Shown: positions 17,201 through 28,334, numbered from the stretch's first letter. The stretch: 64,000 nt of DNA from JAENVT01 sp963805445 (GCA_963805445.1 CAWDUI010000038.1:1-64000), one strand, 5' to 3'. The notes: generated by a model not told the origin, from the letters alone. Numbers and translations: made by a program.

Positions 17201-17932
17201 GAAATCGGGTATTGCACCGCGCACGACGTCGGCCCTGCCTTGCGGCTGCTCCCAGTCCTCCTGCCGGCCCAATGCGGTGAGGTCGAGGAACGCGTAGGAC
17301 CCGCCGAGCCACTCCGTGCCGCGACCGAACGTGGAGTACGTGTGGAAGATCTCGTCATCGTCCATGATGAAGGTGCTGTAGCCGGGCTGCTCGCTGGGAC
17401 CCTCGAGGATCCATCCGAAGCCGTGCGACTCGAGCTCTTCGGGGCTGCGGAAGTTGAACTCCACCGGCGCGACGGACGGGTCGAGGCTGACGTGGAAGTC
17501 GTAGTTGAAGTCGCTTCGGTTCGACGAATACCAGGGGAACGTCCAACCGTGCTCGGCCTTGTACCGCTCGAGCTTGTCGAGCGGTGCGCGCGACACGACC
17601 GCGAGCGTCGTTTCGCGCGCATGCAGGTGGGCCAGGAGACCGGGCGAGAGCTCGTCGGACGCCGCGGTGCAACTGGGGCAACCGTCGTCCCAACTCGGGT
17701 CGAACATGAAGTGCTGCACGATGAGCTGCCGGCGTCCTTCGAACAGATCGGCCAATGTCGCCGGACCGTCACTGCCGGCGAACTCGTACTTCTTGTCGAC
17801 GCGGACCATCGGCAACATGCGGCGCTTGGTGCTCAGCGCATCGCGCGCTTGCGTCATCGCCTTCTCCTCGGCGAGCAGCGCAACACGGGCTTTGTGCCAT
17901 GCGTCGCGATCAACAACCTGTGGCAGCGTCAT
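17192..17932 (-). CDS. DUF899 thioredoxin-fold protein
   Basis: Intact 246-residue protein matching the DUF899 family from end to end: a helical leader (RDAWHKARVALLAEEKAMTQARD), RMLPMVRVDKKYEF, LIVQHFMFDPSWDDGCPSCTAASDEL with a CPSC pair where thioredoxins have CxxC, and the closing EIFHTYSTFGRGTEWLGGSYAFLDLT. The family is predicted to be thioredoxin-like but its substrate is unknown. No signal peptide. Convergent with, and overlapping by 9 bases, the phosphotransferase gene. Probably monocistronic. Confidence 0.88.
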   Translation of the reverse strand: MTLPQVVDRDAWHKARVALLAEEKAMTQARDALSTKRRMLPMVRVDKKYEFAGSDGPATLADLFEGRRQLIVQHFMFDPSWDDGCPSCTAASDELSPGLLAHLHARETTLAVVSRAPLDKLERYKAEHGWTFPWYSSNRSDFNYDFHVSLDPSVAPVEFNFRSPEELESHGFGWILEGPSEQPGYSTFIMDDDEIFHTYSTFGRGTEWLGGSYAFLDLTALGRQEDWEQPQGRADVVRGAIPDFSS

Positions 17933-18034
17933 GCGACCACCGTACCCACGAGGCTGCGACGATAATCAGAACTTCGAGCACGAAAGCAGTGTGCTGATTA
18001 CGGTGGCCGCAACTGCGACCCCCAAGTGAGTGCC

Positions 18035-18736
18035 ATGACCACGCTCGTCAGCTACCAACTCGAGGACTCGATCGCCACCATCACGATGGACGACGGCAAG
18101 GTCAACGCGCTGTCGCCGAGCATGCTCGGCCAGATCGGCGATGCGCTCGATCGCGCCGAGTCCGACCAGGCGGTCGTCGTGCTCAGCGGCCGGCCCGGCA
18201 TCTTCTCGGCCGGCTTCGACCTTGCAGTCCTGGCTGCCGGCGGCGACGGCGCGATCTCGATGGTCCGCTCCGGCTTCGAGTTGGCAGAGCGCCTGTTGTC
18301 GTTCCCGCTTCCCGTTGCGATCGCGTGCACCGGGCACGCCATGGCAATGGGTTCCTTCCTGTTGTTGTCGGGGGACTATCGAGTCGGCGCTGCAGGCCCG
18401 TACAAGTTCTCGGCGAACGAGGTGGCCATCGGGCTCACCATGCCGCGGGCAGCGATCGAGATCCTCCGGCAACGGCTGACACCGGCGGCCTTCACACGGG
18501 CCGCGATCCTCGCCGAGGCGTTCACGCCGGAGAACGCCGCCGAGGTCGGATTCGTCGACCGCATCGTCGACCCCTCCGAAGTCTCCGCAGTCACGCACGG
18601 CATCGCCACGGCAATGGCAGCCCTCGATGTGCGCGCCCATTCGGCCACCAAGCTGCGCGCTCGCGAGCACACGCTGACCGCGATCCGTACGGCAATCGAA
18701 ACCGACGTAGCTGCCTTTGGGCAGCCTCGCGAGTAG
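18035..18736 (+). CDS. Enoyl-CoA hydratase/isomerase family protein
   Basis: About 233 residues, at the short end for crotonases. ITMDDGKVNALSP and GIFSAGFDL form the CoA-binding/oxyanion region, and GHAMAMGSFLLLSGDYRVG with ANEVAIGLTMP fits the family core. The two usual catalytic glutamates are not both evident: the first position, in GHAMAMGSFL, appears to lack Glu. It therefore may be an isomerase, a hydrolase or a non-hydratase paralogue. ATG at 18035 was chosen over a GTG three codons earlier. No fatty-acid genes adjoin it; it sits alone between DUF899 and LacI genes. Confidence 0.82.
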   Translation: MTTLVSYQLEDSIATITMDDGKVNALSPSMLGQIGDALDRAESDQAVVVLSGRPGIFSAGFDLAVLAAGGDGAISMVRSGFELAERLLSFPLPVAIACTGHAMAMGSFLLLSGDYRVGAAGPYKFSANEVAIGLTMPRAAIEILRQRLTPAAFTRAAILAEAFTPENAAEVGFVDRIVDPSEVSAVTHGIATAMAALDVRAHSATKLRAREHTLTAIRTAIETDVAAFGQPRE

Positions 18737-18769
18737 GCCGACCGATCGCAGCGACGCTGTAGTGGCGCG

Positions 18770-19825
18770 TCAGCGCGGCTTGGCGGTGCTGTCGCGCACG
18801 ATCAGCTCCGTCGGCAGCAACACATGACGGACTCGCCCCGACGTACCGGCGCGTCTCCGTTCGATCGCAGCAGTGAGGGCGGCAGCCGCGGCGTGGCCCT
18901 TGGCGGCGACGTCTTGGCGAACCGTGGTCAACGCCGGGCGCATCCGCGTGGCGAGTGGATTGTCGTCGAAGCCGACCACCGAGAGATCGTCGGGCACCGT
19001 CAGGCCGCGAGCCTGCGCGGCCTGCACCACCCCGTAGGCAACGACGTCACTGAAGCACAAGATCGCGGTCGGCGGTGCGGCCTGATCGAGCAGCAACCCG
19101 GCTGACTCGTTGCCGGGCTCATCGGCGGCGTGCGCCTCCTGCACGACGGTCGGCTCGATGCCGGCCGCGTGCAGCGCCTCGATCCAGCCCATCAGTCGCT
19201 GCTTGACCACGTGGTTGGTCGTCGTGCGGATCGGGTCGTGAAGGATCCTGGCCGGGCCGGCGCGATTGGCGATGATGATGTCGATTCGTCGATGGCCGAG
19301 GTCGACGAGGTGTTGCGCCGCAGCATGCGCCCCGGACCGGTCGTCGATGTTGACGCTGGCGAAGCCCGACGAGGTGGCCTGGTCGACGAAGACCAAGGGC
19401 AGCTTGCGTCGCTTCAGCCAGTCGATGGCATTCGACTCGGTGTTGCACGAGTACACCATCGCGCCGTCCATCGGCACGTCGCGCGCCGGGATCATGTCGC
19501 CCTGTGGCGATGCCGACAACAGGGTCAGCGCCAGACCGGTTGGTCCGAGTTCCTCGGCGATCGCCCCGAGGAACGTCGTGGCCACCTCGTCGGCAAACGC
19601 ATCCTGCAACACGTCGGTCAGCAGCACCCCGACGGCCCCGGACGTGCCTCTGGCCAGTGCCCGAGCCGACGGATCGGGGCCTGCATACCCCAGTTCTTCG
19701 GCAGCGGACAGGATTCGGTCACGGAGCTCCGACGACAACTGGTCGGGCCGGGAGAACGCATTGGACACCGTCATGCGACTGACGCCGACGCGGTCAGCGA
19801 TCGTCTGCAGTGTCACTCGCGCCAT
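18770..19825 (-). CDS. LacI-family transcriptional regulator
   Basis: Intact 351-residue protein. The N-terminal helix-turn-helix and hinge (VTLQTIADRVGVSRMTVSNAFSRPDQLS, ILSAAEELGY) are followed by the periplasmic-binding-like sensor domain (AVGVLLTDVLQDAFAD, DIIIANRAGP, PPTAILCFSDVVAYGVVQAA, LSVVGFDDNPLATRMRPALTTVRQD). Members bind sugars or nucleosides and release DNA or bind it accordingly. No transporter or sugar enzyme is adjacent, so the regulon is elsewhere or only the gene itself. An ATGGG-AAAC-CCCAT dyad 24 bases upstream is a candidate autoregulatory site. Confidence 0.92.
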   Translation of the reverse strand: MARVTLQTIADRVGVSRMTVSNAFSRPDQLSSELRDRILSAAEELGYAGPDPSARALARGTSGAVGVLLTDVLQDAFADEVATTFLGAIAEELGPTGLALTLLSASPQGDMIPARDVPMDGAMVYSCNTESNAIDWLKRRKLPLVFVDQATSSGFASVNIDDRSGAHAAAQHLVDLGHRRIDIIIANRAGPARILHDPIRTTTNHVVKQRLMGWIEALHAAGIEPTVVQEAHAADEPGNESAGLLLDQAAPPTAILCFSDVVAYGVVQAAQARGLTVPDDLSVVGFDDNPLATRMRPALTTVRQDVAAKGHAAAAALTAAIERRRAGTSGRVRHVLLPTELIVRDSTAKPR

Positions 19826-19848
19826 GCCACGATTCTGGTCCGAATCCC

Positions 19849-19862
19849 ATGGGAAACCCCAT
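19849..19862 (-). promoter_or_regulatory. Candidate LacI-family operator
   Basis: ATGGG-AAAC-CCCAT is a perfect inverted repeat that contains a TGGGAAA half-site like those of LacI-family operators. It overlaps a second palindrome, TCCCATGGGA (19845-19854). It lies 24 bases before the LacI gene start. Confidence 0.45.
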
Positions 19863-19902
19863 TTCGTCGGAATTTCGCTGCGGTGCGCTCATCGGTCGCC
19901 GG

Positions 19903-20103
19903 TCAGCATTCTGCGCAGTACCGGGCTGGTCGTCGGGCGACCGCCGGGCGACGCAGCGACTCGCGCAGCTTCACGGCGACACGGCGAAGACGATGGCGTG
20001 GCTCGGTGTAGGGCTGCACCGGGGCGTCGGGGAAGGCGCTGTAGGCGGCGCCGCGGGCGTTGCGCCTCGAGTACATCTCGGCGACTGTGTGGAACGGCTC
20101 CAT
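19903..20103 (-). CDS. Small basic protein with its own promoter
   Basis: A 66-residue protein, MEPFHTVAEMYSRRNARG onward, rich in arginine in the second half. The start is well supported: AGGAG lies 7 bases before the ATG, and TTGACC-16-TACTAT stands 30-57 bases upstream, an unusually good vegetative promoter for this genome. No membrane helix and no recognised family. It is the gene nearest to the LacI regulator on the same strand, 77 bases upstream of that gene, so LacI could be its second cistron. The last 12 residues (AVARRPARYCAEC) may be non-native if a frame error exists. Confidence 0.5.
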   Translation of the reverse strand: MEPFHTVAEMYSRRNARGAAYSAFPDAPVQPYTEPRHRLRRVAVKLRESLRRPAVARRPARYCAEC

Positions 20104-20128
20104 GTCTGACTCCTATCTCTGTCTGTAT

Positions 20129-20160
20129 CGGTATAGTACAATTTGAACTGTACCGGTCAA
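20129..20160 (-). promoter_or_regulatory. Promoter with overlapping dyad for the 66-residue protein
   Basis: On the minus strand, TTGACC (20160-20155) and TACTAT (20138-20133) are spaced by 16 bases. The spacer is covered by a dyad with 9-base arms CGGTACAGT and CGGTATAGT (8 of 9 matching) at 20129-20155. A repressor bound there would occlude RNA polymerase. Confidence 0.5.
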
Positions 20161-20250
20161 GTCAGATATTGCAAGTCATTTTCGTGTGATGCACGTCATA
20201 GCGCCGGCCAGAGCCAGCCGTCGTCCACCACGCACGTTCCAGGTGTAGAC

Positions 20251-21453
20251 CTAGGGAGCGGGCGCGCCTTCGGCCAGGCCCACCGATTCGCTGAAGTTGT
20301 CGGGCAACACGAGCTGTTCTCGCTGGCGTTCTTGACGAACCGCAGTCACGACCACCTGCAGCGCACCCGACACGGGGACGGCCAGGAGTGCACCGAGGAT
20401 CCCGAACACCTCGACCGCCAGCAACACACTGAGCAGGATTCCGAGAGGGTTCACGTTGACCTTGCGGGCCATGATCCACGGGTAGATCACGCCGTTCTCG
20501 ATCTGTTGGTACACGACGAAGAAGATCACCGAGATCAGGCCCGCGGTAGGGGAGTGCAGATATGCGGCGATCACGCACACGGCCGCACCGACGGTTGCGC
20601 CGACGAGTGGGATCAGGTCGGCGACGGCGACGAACAGTGCCAGCACGACGGGGCTCGGCACGCCGAGGGCGACGAGGCAGCCGAATGCTGCGATGCCGGC
20701 GATCAGGCTGATGATGAGGTTGCCGATCACATATCCGCTCACGGCCCCGGCCGCGTCCCCGGCGATCCGCTTGGCTGCCGCCCGACGTCGATACGGGATC
20801 AAGGTTTCCAGCGTCCGCCCGATCGCGGCGGACTGGCTGAGGAACAAGAAGGTCAACAGCGTGATGGTCACGAACGCGAACGCGGCGCTGAACACCGTCT
20901 GGAGCACCTCGAACGACGACACGTTGAGCCGATCGGCCGCTCGCGTCAGGTTCGCCTCGTTGTCCTTCACGTAGCGCTCGATGTGCAGCTTGTGGACGAT
21001 GTGTCCGACAGGACCGCGGCCGCTTGCGGCGTCGTGCACCGTACCCGGCAGATCGGTGAGGATCTGGACGAGCTGGGTGCGCACGGGCATCACGAACAGG
21101 GCGATCACGCCTGCCCAGACGATCAAGAGGCCGAACACCACGACGCTGGTCGCCAGCGTTCGTCGCCCGCCGAAGCGACGATCGAGTCGCGACACGAGCG
21201 GCGCCAGCACGACGGCCATGAAGCCGGCGATGGCGATCCAGGCGAGGATGCGCACGACGGCGAGCAGCAGCACGATCGAGGCATACGTCGCCACGACGAT
21301 CCCGACGGTGACCACGATCGTTCGCCACGGGACATTGGACCATTTGCCGTTCGGTGAGCCGCCAGGGTCGACGACTTCGGGATTCCATGGCGCGCTGCTG
21401 CCGGGGATGTAGAGGCCGTCATGGTGATCGGCTCCCTCTGACGTGGGATGCAC
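20251..21453 (-). CDS. AI-2E-family (PerM-like) transporter
   Basis: Intact 400-residue membrane protein of the AI-2 exporter / PerM superfamily (PF01594). About eight helices are visible: a pair near residues 48-85, one near 100-125, a soluble segment (LTDLPGTVHDAASG to VLQTVFSAAF), then the conserved C-terminal block GYVIGNLIISLIAGIAAFGCLVALGVPSPVVLALF, IPLVGATVGA, YQQIENGVIYPWIM and VNPLGILLSVLLAVEVFGILGALLAVPV. GTG at 21453 has GAAGAGGT about 9 bases upstream. Members export small molecules or exchange Na+ and H+; no substrate can be assigned. Follows the DUF1345 gene on the same strand across 65 bases. Confidence 0.88.
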   Translation of the reverse strand: MHPTSEGADHHDGLYIPGSSAPWNPEVVDPGGSPNGKWSNVPWRTIVVTVGIVVATYASIVLLLAVVRILAWIAIAGFMAVVLAPLVSRLDRRFGGRRTLATSVVVFGLLIVWAGVIALFVMPVRTQLVQILTDLPGTVHDAASGRGPVGHIVHKLHIERYVKDNEANLTRAADRLNVSSFEVLQTVFSAAFAFVTITLLTFLFLSQSAAIGRTLETLIPYRRRAAAKRIAGDAAGAVSGYVIGNLIISLIAGIAAFGCLVALGVPSPVVLALFVAVADLIPLVGATVGAAVCVIAAYLHSPTAGLISVIFFVVYQQIENGVIYPWIMARKVNVNPLGILLSVLLAVEVFGILGALLAVPVSGALQVVVTAVRQERQREQLVLPDNFSESVGLAEGAPAP

Positions 21454-21518
21454 GGACTACCTCTTCCCTGCGCTTGACTCACTCAAACTCGGCGTCGGCC
21501 GAAGTGATCGTCGGGCCA

Positions 21519-22205
21519 TCACTTGATCAGGTTTCCGACGACGTTGATGGCGACGCCGACGATGACCGTGCCGAACAGGTACGACAACATCGCGTGCCGA
21601 ATCACGGTTCGCCGGATCTTCCGTTCGGCGATCCCGGTGTCGGAGACCTGGAACGTCATACCGACGGTGAACGCAAGGTAGACGAAGTCCATGTAGTCGG
21701 GGCGCTGGCGTTGGTTGGCGAAGTCGATCCCGCCCACGGGCTCGCTGTAGTACATGTGTGCGTAGCGAAGCACGAACAACGTGTGCACGGTGAACCAGGA
21801 CAAGAACACGGTGAACACGGCGACGCCGGTCAGTACTCCCGACATCGCGCCGGAGCGGCCCCGGGCGTGGGCGAGACCGAGGACAACGCCGATGAGGCTG
21901 ATCACGCTGGCCGCGACCATGATCACGTCGACGATCGCGCGGCTGTCGTCCTCGCGGGTGGCGACCCGCTCGGTGGATGCGGCGTCGAGGACCACGATGA
22001 ACGTCCACACCGAGCCGACGATGAACAACGCAGCGACGTCCCAACCGGCCAGCACGCTGAGTTGCCATGATCCGAAGAAGGCGGTCGCCCCACCCGCGAG
22101 GCCACCCAGCGGGGCGGCGATCAGCAACCGCTGGCGCTGGTCGAGGTGTCCGCCCATCGCCCCGACCGGAGCACTGTCGACCAGGCCGCGGCGCCGGCTG
22201 GTCAT
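21519..22205 (-). CDS. DUF1345 membrane protein
   Basis: Protein of 228 residues with about five membrane helices and the DUF1345 hallmark RPDYMDFVYLAFTVGMTFQVSDTGI near residue 175, followed by RRTVIRHAMLSYLFGTVIVGVAINVVGNLI. ATG at 22205 was chosen over earlier in-frame starts because GAGGGCGG precedes it by 5 bases. The function of DUF1345 is unknown. It lies just upstream of the AI-2E transporter on the same strand, so a bicistronic membrane unit is possible. Confidence 0.87.
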   Translation of the reverse strand: MTSRRRGLVDSAPVGAMGGHLDQRQRLLIAAPLGGLAGGATAFFGSWQLSVLAGWDVAALFIVGSVWTFIVVLDAASTERVATREDDSRAIVDVIMVAASVISLIGVVLGLAHARGRSGAMSGVLTGVAVFTVFLSWFTVHTLFVLRYAHMYYSEPVGGIDFANQRQRPDYMDFVYLAFTVGMTFQVSDTGIAERKIRRTVIRHAMLSYLFGTVIVGVAINVVGNLIK

Positions 22206-22357
22206 CGTCCGCCCTCGGTGATCACCGGCGCAGCCTACTGGCGTGTTGCGAACGTGGTTTGGGCACGTTGTGCACGGGGTATTCATGGGAACAACTGTCC
22301 GCTCGGCGCCGCCGGTCGGACGCAAACCCCCAATCAGTCTCCGAAGGAGAAACTGCC

Positions 22358-22930
22358 ATGTCGTTCACCGAAGGTCCGCTGCAAGAACGCAGCGATGTCG
22401 TCTTCCAGTCGCCCCCGGCGGCCGTCGTCGACACACCCGTACAGCGAGAAGTCGTTGTGCCCGCAGCCCAGGTTGCGCCTGTCGCCGTCGTCAACGGCGG
22501 GCAGGTTCGTCGGGCCTATGCATCCCGCTTCGCGCCGGATGCCGTGATCGCCGCGATCGCCGGCCTCGTGATCCTGGTAGTCGGCTTGATTGCCATCGTC
22601 CGCGGTGGCTTCGACGGCCAGATGTCGGATCCCGTCGTCAGCGTCGTCGGTTTCACCCACACGACCACACTCGGCCTGATCGAGATCGTCATCGGCGCCG
22701 CGCTTCTGATCAGCGGGGCCACACGGTCGCGAAGCGGCGAGATCTTCTTCGGCAGCGTGCTGGGCATCGCCGGCTTCGTCGGCGCAGTGCAGACCGAGTC
22801 GTTCACCAAATCGTTGGCCTTGGAGTCATCGATGGCGTGGCTGGCCGTGCTGACCGCCGTCGTGGTCGTGCTCGCAGCCCTGTTGCTGCCGCGCTACGCA
22901 CGGAGCTCGACCGTCATCGAGCAGATCTAG
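22358..22930 (+). CDS. Four-helix membrane protein with disordered leader
   Basis: Protein of 190 residues. The first 60 residues are a polar, Val/Pro/Ala-rich cytosolic leader (SPPAAVVDTPVQREVVVPAA). Four hydrophobic segments follow: VIAAIAGLVILVVGLIAIV, TTTLGLIEIVIGAALLI, IFFGSVLGIAGFVGAV and MAWLAVLTAVVVVLAALLL. ATG at 22358 follows AAGGAG. Actinobacteria have many proteins of this layout with no known job. Divergent from DUF1345 and followed by a strong bidirectional hairpin. Confidence 0.75.
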   Translation: MSFTEGPLQERSDVVFQSPPAAVVDTPVQREVVVPAAQVAPVAVVNGGQVRRAYASRFAPDAVIAAIAGLVILVVGLIAIVRGGFDGQMSDPVVSVVGFTHTTTLGLIEIVIGAALLISGATRSRSGEIFFGSVLGIAGFVGAVQTESFTKSLALESSMAWLAVLTAVVVVLAALLLPRYARSSTVIEQI

Positions 22931-22958
22931 CACCTCGGCTCCACAAACCCTCAACGAT

Positions 22959-22988
22959 CGAGGGCGACCGCTTCGGCGGTCGCCCTCG
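22959..22988. terminator. Bidirectional terminator with UUCG tetraloop
   Basis: CGAGGGCGACCGC and GCGGTCGCCCTCG pair perfectly over 13 bp around TTCG, a very stable tetraloop. It lies between the convergent genes ending at 22930 and 23005, so it can end both transcripts. Confidence 0.8.
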
Positions 22989-23004
22989 GTCGCGTCAGGG
23001 AGAA

Positions 23005-23457
23005 CTAGAGGGCCGGGGCCCGACGACGACGGCAACGAATCGTGAGCTGACCGGCTTCGCTGGCGGCGATGATCTCGTCCATGAGGTGGCGAACGATCCC
23101 GAGCCCGCGTCCCGATGCCTCGTCTGCGTCGGCGACGGTCCACGTCTCCGGGTGCAGGAGGTGGTCGGGTACGTTCGAGGCATCGCCGACGACTTCGACC
23201 TCCCACCAATCGGGGTCGGTCACCTCGAGCAGGATCGTCAGCCTCGCTCCGGTCCCATGCTCGATGATGTTGGTGACCAACTCGCTGACGGCGAGCGCAT
23301 AGTCGCTGATCACCTTGATGGTGGCGCCGTGCTCGCGCAACGTGTCGGTGACGAATTGCCGCCCAGCGCGCGCGCTCGTCGGCACGGCGGCGAAGGCGCG
23401 TTGTTCACGGTCGACGGCACTCGTGTTCATGTCACCACGAGGGTCCGCCATCGCCAC
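23005..23457 (-). CDS. RsbW-like ATP-binding (anti-sigma) protein with intact motifs
   Basis: Protein of up to 150 residues with a single HATPase_c_2 domain. The N-box is SELVTNIIEHG (Mg-coordinating Asn present) and the C-terminal glycine motif SGRGLGIVRHL is present. The residues between (PDWWEVEVVGDASNVPD) replace the usual DxGxG loop. Such proteins bind sigma factors or STAS antagonists and can phosphorylate the latter. ATG at 23457 or at M10 (23430) is equally possible. It is convergent with the membrane protein and divergent from a PRC-barrel gene. Given the STAS and SpoIIE genes within 11 kb, it is the best local candidate for the kinase of a partner-switching system. Confidence 0.8.
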   Translation of the reverse strand: MAMADPRGDMNTSAVDREQRAFAAVPTSARAGRQFVTDTLREHGATIKVISDYALAVSELVTNIIEHGTGARLTILLEVTDPDWWEVEVVGDASNVPDHLLHPETWTVADADEASGRGLGIVRHLMDEIIAASEAGQLTIRCRRRRAPAL

Positions 23458-23623
23458 GGAATCGTACCCAGCGCCATCTCATGGCGGCTTGATACCCGGC
23501 TCGGCGACAGTCGAAACCTCGCAGTGAGCAGTTCATTGGGGTGGCCCCGATGGTTCATTTCGGGAGATTTCGGGTATCAGATGGCGCACGGTTCTCGGCG
23601 TGCAATGCGGAGAAAGGCAGAAC

Positions 23624-23953
23624 ATGGCAGCGGACATCTGGACCTTTCCGCCGACCACCGAGTCGCTGCGATTCCTGCTCGGCTACCGGATCATGGCGAT
23701 CGATGGACGCGTCGGCAGGATCGACGAGAACTCACTGGCAGCCGATTCCTCATTCATCGTCGTCGATACGGGGTGGTGGATCTTCGAACGCAAGCGCCTC
23801 ATCCCCTGCGGCCTGATCCGCTCGATCAGCGGCCGCGAAACAACGATCTACCTGGCCATGACCAAGCGGGATGTGAGAGCCGCGCCGGTGTTCCAACCGA
23901 TCAAGCACTCCAGCGAATCCGGGCGGTACAACGACTTCTACGGCTCGTCGTGA
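23624..23953 (+). CDS. PRC-barrel-like protein
   Basis: Protein of 109 residues. LLGYRIMAIDGRVGRIDE and SFIVVDTGWWIFERKRLIPCGLIRSI, followed by TTIYLAMTKRDVRAAP, fit a PRC-barrel domain of the kind found in stress and photosynthetic reaction-centre H-subunit relatives. ATG at 23624 has GGAGAAAGG before it. No membrane helix. It ends 8 bases before the GTG of the large SpoIIE phosphatase, so the two are probably co-transcribed. Role unknown; PRC-barrels often serve as protein-interaction modules. Confidence 0.78.
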   Translation: MAADIWTFPPTTESLRFLLGYRIMAIDGRVGRIDENSLAADSSFIVVDTGWWIFERKRLIPCGLIRSISGRETTIYLAMTKRDVRAAPVFQPIKHSSESGRYNDFYGSS

Positions 23954-23961
23954 CCTGACCC

Positions 23962-26950
23962 GTGACCGCTGATCCACCGTCTTCCAGGACTTTCGCCCGC
24001 ACATCCGCCCCGAACGCGCCACCCGAAACCTCGGCTACGGTCACGTCGGTGACCCGGTTCGTGGAGGATCAACTGTGGCGTGATCCCGAGCACACCGTGT
24101 CGGGGTTGCTCCACATCATCTCGGCAAACCTCGGCGGCGACCTGGTCGTGTGGGCCAAGGCCGACGTCGAGTCCGGCTTGCTGACCATCGTCGACATCGC
24201 CGACCCGGGAGCCCCGACGCAGGTGATCTCCGATCTCATCCAGCAGAGCTCGGCCATTGCGCCGACGACGTTGAGCACCCACGTCATCGACTCCGACGAG
24301 CCATTGCTGATCCCGCTGGTCGATGGCGCCGACTGTTCTGCGGACTCGCTTCCCGAGCCGTGGGCTGGGTACCTCGCGGCTGATCCGATCCATGGGTTGA
24401 TCGCGGTGCCAATTCGCCTCGACGAGGCGGCGACCGGGGTGCTGTTTGCAGGTCGACGCACGACTGCTGTGCAGTACAACGTCGACGACCTGCGGTTCGT
24501 GGAATCGGGAGCCTATCGATTGGCCGGCCGGCGCCCGAACGCCTCGATCGCCGAAGATCACGGATCTGCGGCACGGGGTGTCGTCGGATGGCTGGCCGGG
24601 CAGCGCCGCCGGATCGGTCTTCGCCAGATCGTGCTGGGCGCGGGGTTGCCGCTGCTCTTGACCCTCGTGCTCCGGCCGCTCGGCGACGCTGCCAACTACC
24701 GTCCCGGGGTGCTGCTGTTGCTCGGAGTCGTGGTGGCGGCCGTCGTGGCCGGGGCACGCGCTGCGGCATTGTCGGGCGTCGTGGGCAGCCTCGCTCTGTG
24801 GTGGGCCCTCACACCGAAACTCAGCTCGTGGAGCCTGGCCAGCAATGCTGACGTCGTCGGTGTTGCCCTGTTTCTCGTCGTCGCAGGGGGAGTGGTCCTG
24901 CTGGAGCACCGACTCGAGCGGATGCGCGAGTCCGAACGTCTGGAACGCCAGCTCAGCGAGACCCTGCTGGCCCAATCACCGAGTGCGATCGCGGTGTTCG
25001 ACGAGCAGCTCCGCTACCAGCGCGTGAACCAGCCGATGGCCGAGATGAACGGGGTGACCGCGGCCCAGCACGTCGGTTTGCGGCCCGGTGACCTCAGCCC
25101 GATTGCCGGCCAGTTGCACGAGCATCTGCTGCAGCGAGTCCGCGACAGCGGCCAGCCGATCACCGATCACGAACTGACGATCGTGATGCGCGAGATCGGC
25201 GTAGAGCGGCACTGGAAGGTGAACTATCAGCCGCTACGCGATGGCAGGTCCGACGGTGGTCGCGATCGGTGCGGCAGTGACCGACATGACGTTCGACGTC
25301 GTGTCGTCGCGGCAGGCAGAGCGATTGCTGCAACTGTCGGAGTCCCTCACGACGGCACTCGACGAACAGCAGATCGCCGAGTGCGTCTGCTCGTTCCTGG
25401 TCGACATGTTTCACGGGCGAGCGACCGTTGCCCTGCGCGACCACAACGTGCTCGTCGTCGCCGCGCTCGCCGGGTTCGGCGACATCGACGCCGCCCGCTG
25501 GCGCGGCGCACGCATCATGATCGTCGAGGACGGCCCGATTGCCGAGGCCGCGCGCACGAACACGCCGGTCGTGCTGCAGGGACACGACGACGTCGCTCGC
25601 CGTCGGCCGAACACCGACCCTCAGCGCCTCGTGGCACCGGACCAGGCCAGCCTGTCGATGCCGCTACGCGCCGGCGACACCGGGTTCGCGGTCGGGGTGA
25701 TGCATGTCGGCTGGGCCGCGCCGCGCCCGATCACCGAGGCGATGACGACGCTGGCAGGCACGGTGTCGTCGCTGGTCACGCTGGCACTCGCCCGGATCGT
25801 GGCCACCGACGATGCCCACGAGGTCGAGTTCCGACGCGCGCTCGACGCGATGCTCGACGACGTCGTGGTCGCCCGGGCCGTCCGCGACGACGGTGGTGAG
25901 ATCGTCGACTTCGTCATCGAGTTCGTCAACAGCCATGGCTCGAGCGGGGCCCGGCGAAGCAGCGATGGCGTCATCGGGCACCTCATCTGCGAGATCCACC
26001 CCGACTGGCGTGCTTCGGGGATGTTCGATCGCTTCCGCGATGTCGTCGAGAGCGGCATCGCCGTATCAGGGTCACCGCGTGCAGTACGCCGACGCGATGG
26101 TCGATGGGAACCGACGTCAGGCGTATTGGACCATCCAGGTCGCCAAGCTGGGCGACGGCTACATCTCGGCATCTCGCGACGTGACCGACATCGTCGTGGC
26201 CGAACAGACAACTCGCGCCGCGGCGTTGCAGGCCGAAGCCGAACGCACCGCCATCGGCCTGCTGCAGGCCGCCGCCCTGCCGACGACACTGCCGCAACTG
26301 CCGGGCGTTCGCATCGCCGCCGTGTACGAGCCGGCCGATCCGCGTCAGCCGATCGGCGGCGACTGGTACGACGTGTTCGCCCTCGACGACAACCGTGTCG
26401 CCCTGGTCATCGCCGATGTCGCCGGCCATGGTCACCAGGCCGCCGTCTTCATGGTGCAGGTCCGCAACATCTTTCGGGCGATCGCGGCCGAGCACACCGA
26501 TCCGAGCGAGGTGTTGATCCGCGCCAACAACGTGACGACTCGCCTCAACGAGATCGATGGGCCGTTCGTCACGTGTTGCTACGCCGTGCTCGACGTTCGT
26601 ACGCAGACGCTTCGCTGGGCGCAGGCCGGACACTTCTCTCCGTTGGTCGTGCTGAATGACGGCACTGCGATGTACCTCGAGGAGCGGTCGGGTGCGCCGC
26701 TGGCGCTCTACGAAGGTCAGGCCTACGAGTCGTCGTCCATCGAGGTCAGCCCCGGCGACCGCGTGTTGATGTTCACCGACGGGTTGGTGGAACGCCGGCG
26801 AGAGCACCTCGACGTGGGGCTCGCTCGGTTGGCCGACCTCGCTGCCTCGCATGCGGACCTGTCGCCCGACGAGTTCGTGCGCACACTGGCGGCCTCGGTG
26901 ACCCAACGCTTCGACGACCTGGCGCTGGTCTGCATCGACTTCGTCGGCTG

Positions 26951-26954
<4 letters not shown>
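23962..26954 (+). CDS. Membrane-bound multi-sensor SpoIIE (PP2C) phosphatase, two frameshifts
   Basis: About 995 residues across three frames. Order: a GAF-like region (residues about 25-190); three or four membrane helices (222-312: GLPLLLTLVL, VLLLLGVVVAAVVAGARAAALSGVVG, VGVALFLVVAGGVVLL) resembling the KdpD-type DUF4118 unit; a PAS domain (LLAQSPSAIAVFDEQLRYQRVN); a GAF domain; a second PAS; and the SpoIIE phosphatase with GGDWYDVF, IADVAGHGHQA, TDGLVERR and FDDLALVCI, all metal-binding residues present. Breaks are near 25248 (GATGGCAGG should be GTGGCAGG) and 26068, each one extra base. SpoIIE phosphatases dephosphorylate STAS antagonists, releasing sigma factors. Start GTG at 23962, coupled to the PRC-barrel gene. 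Confidence 0.85.
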
Positions 26955-28334
<1,380 letters not shown>

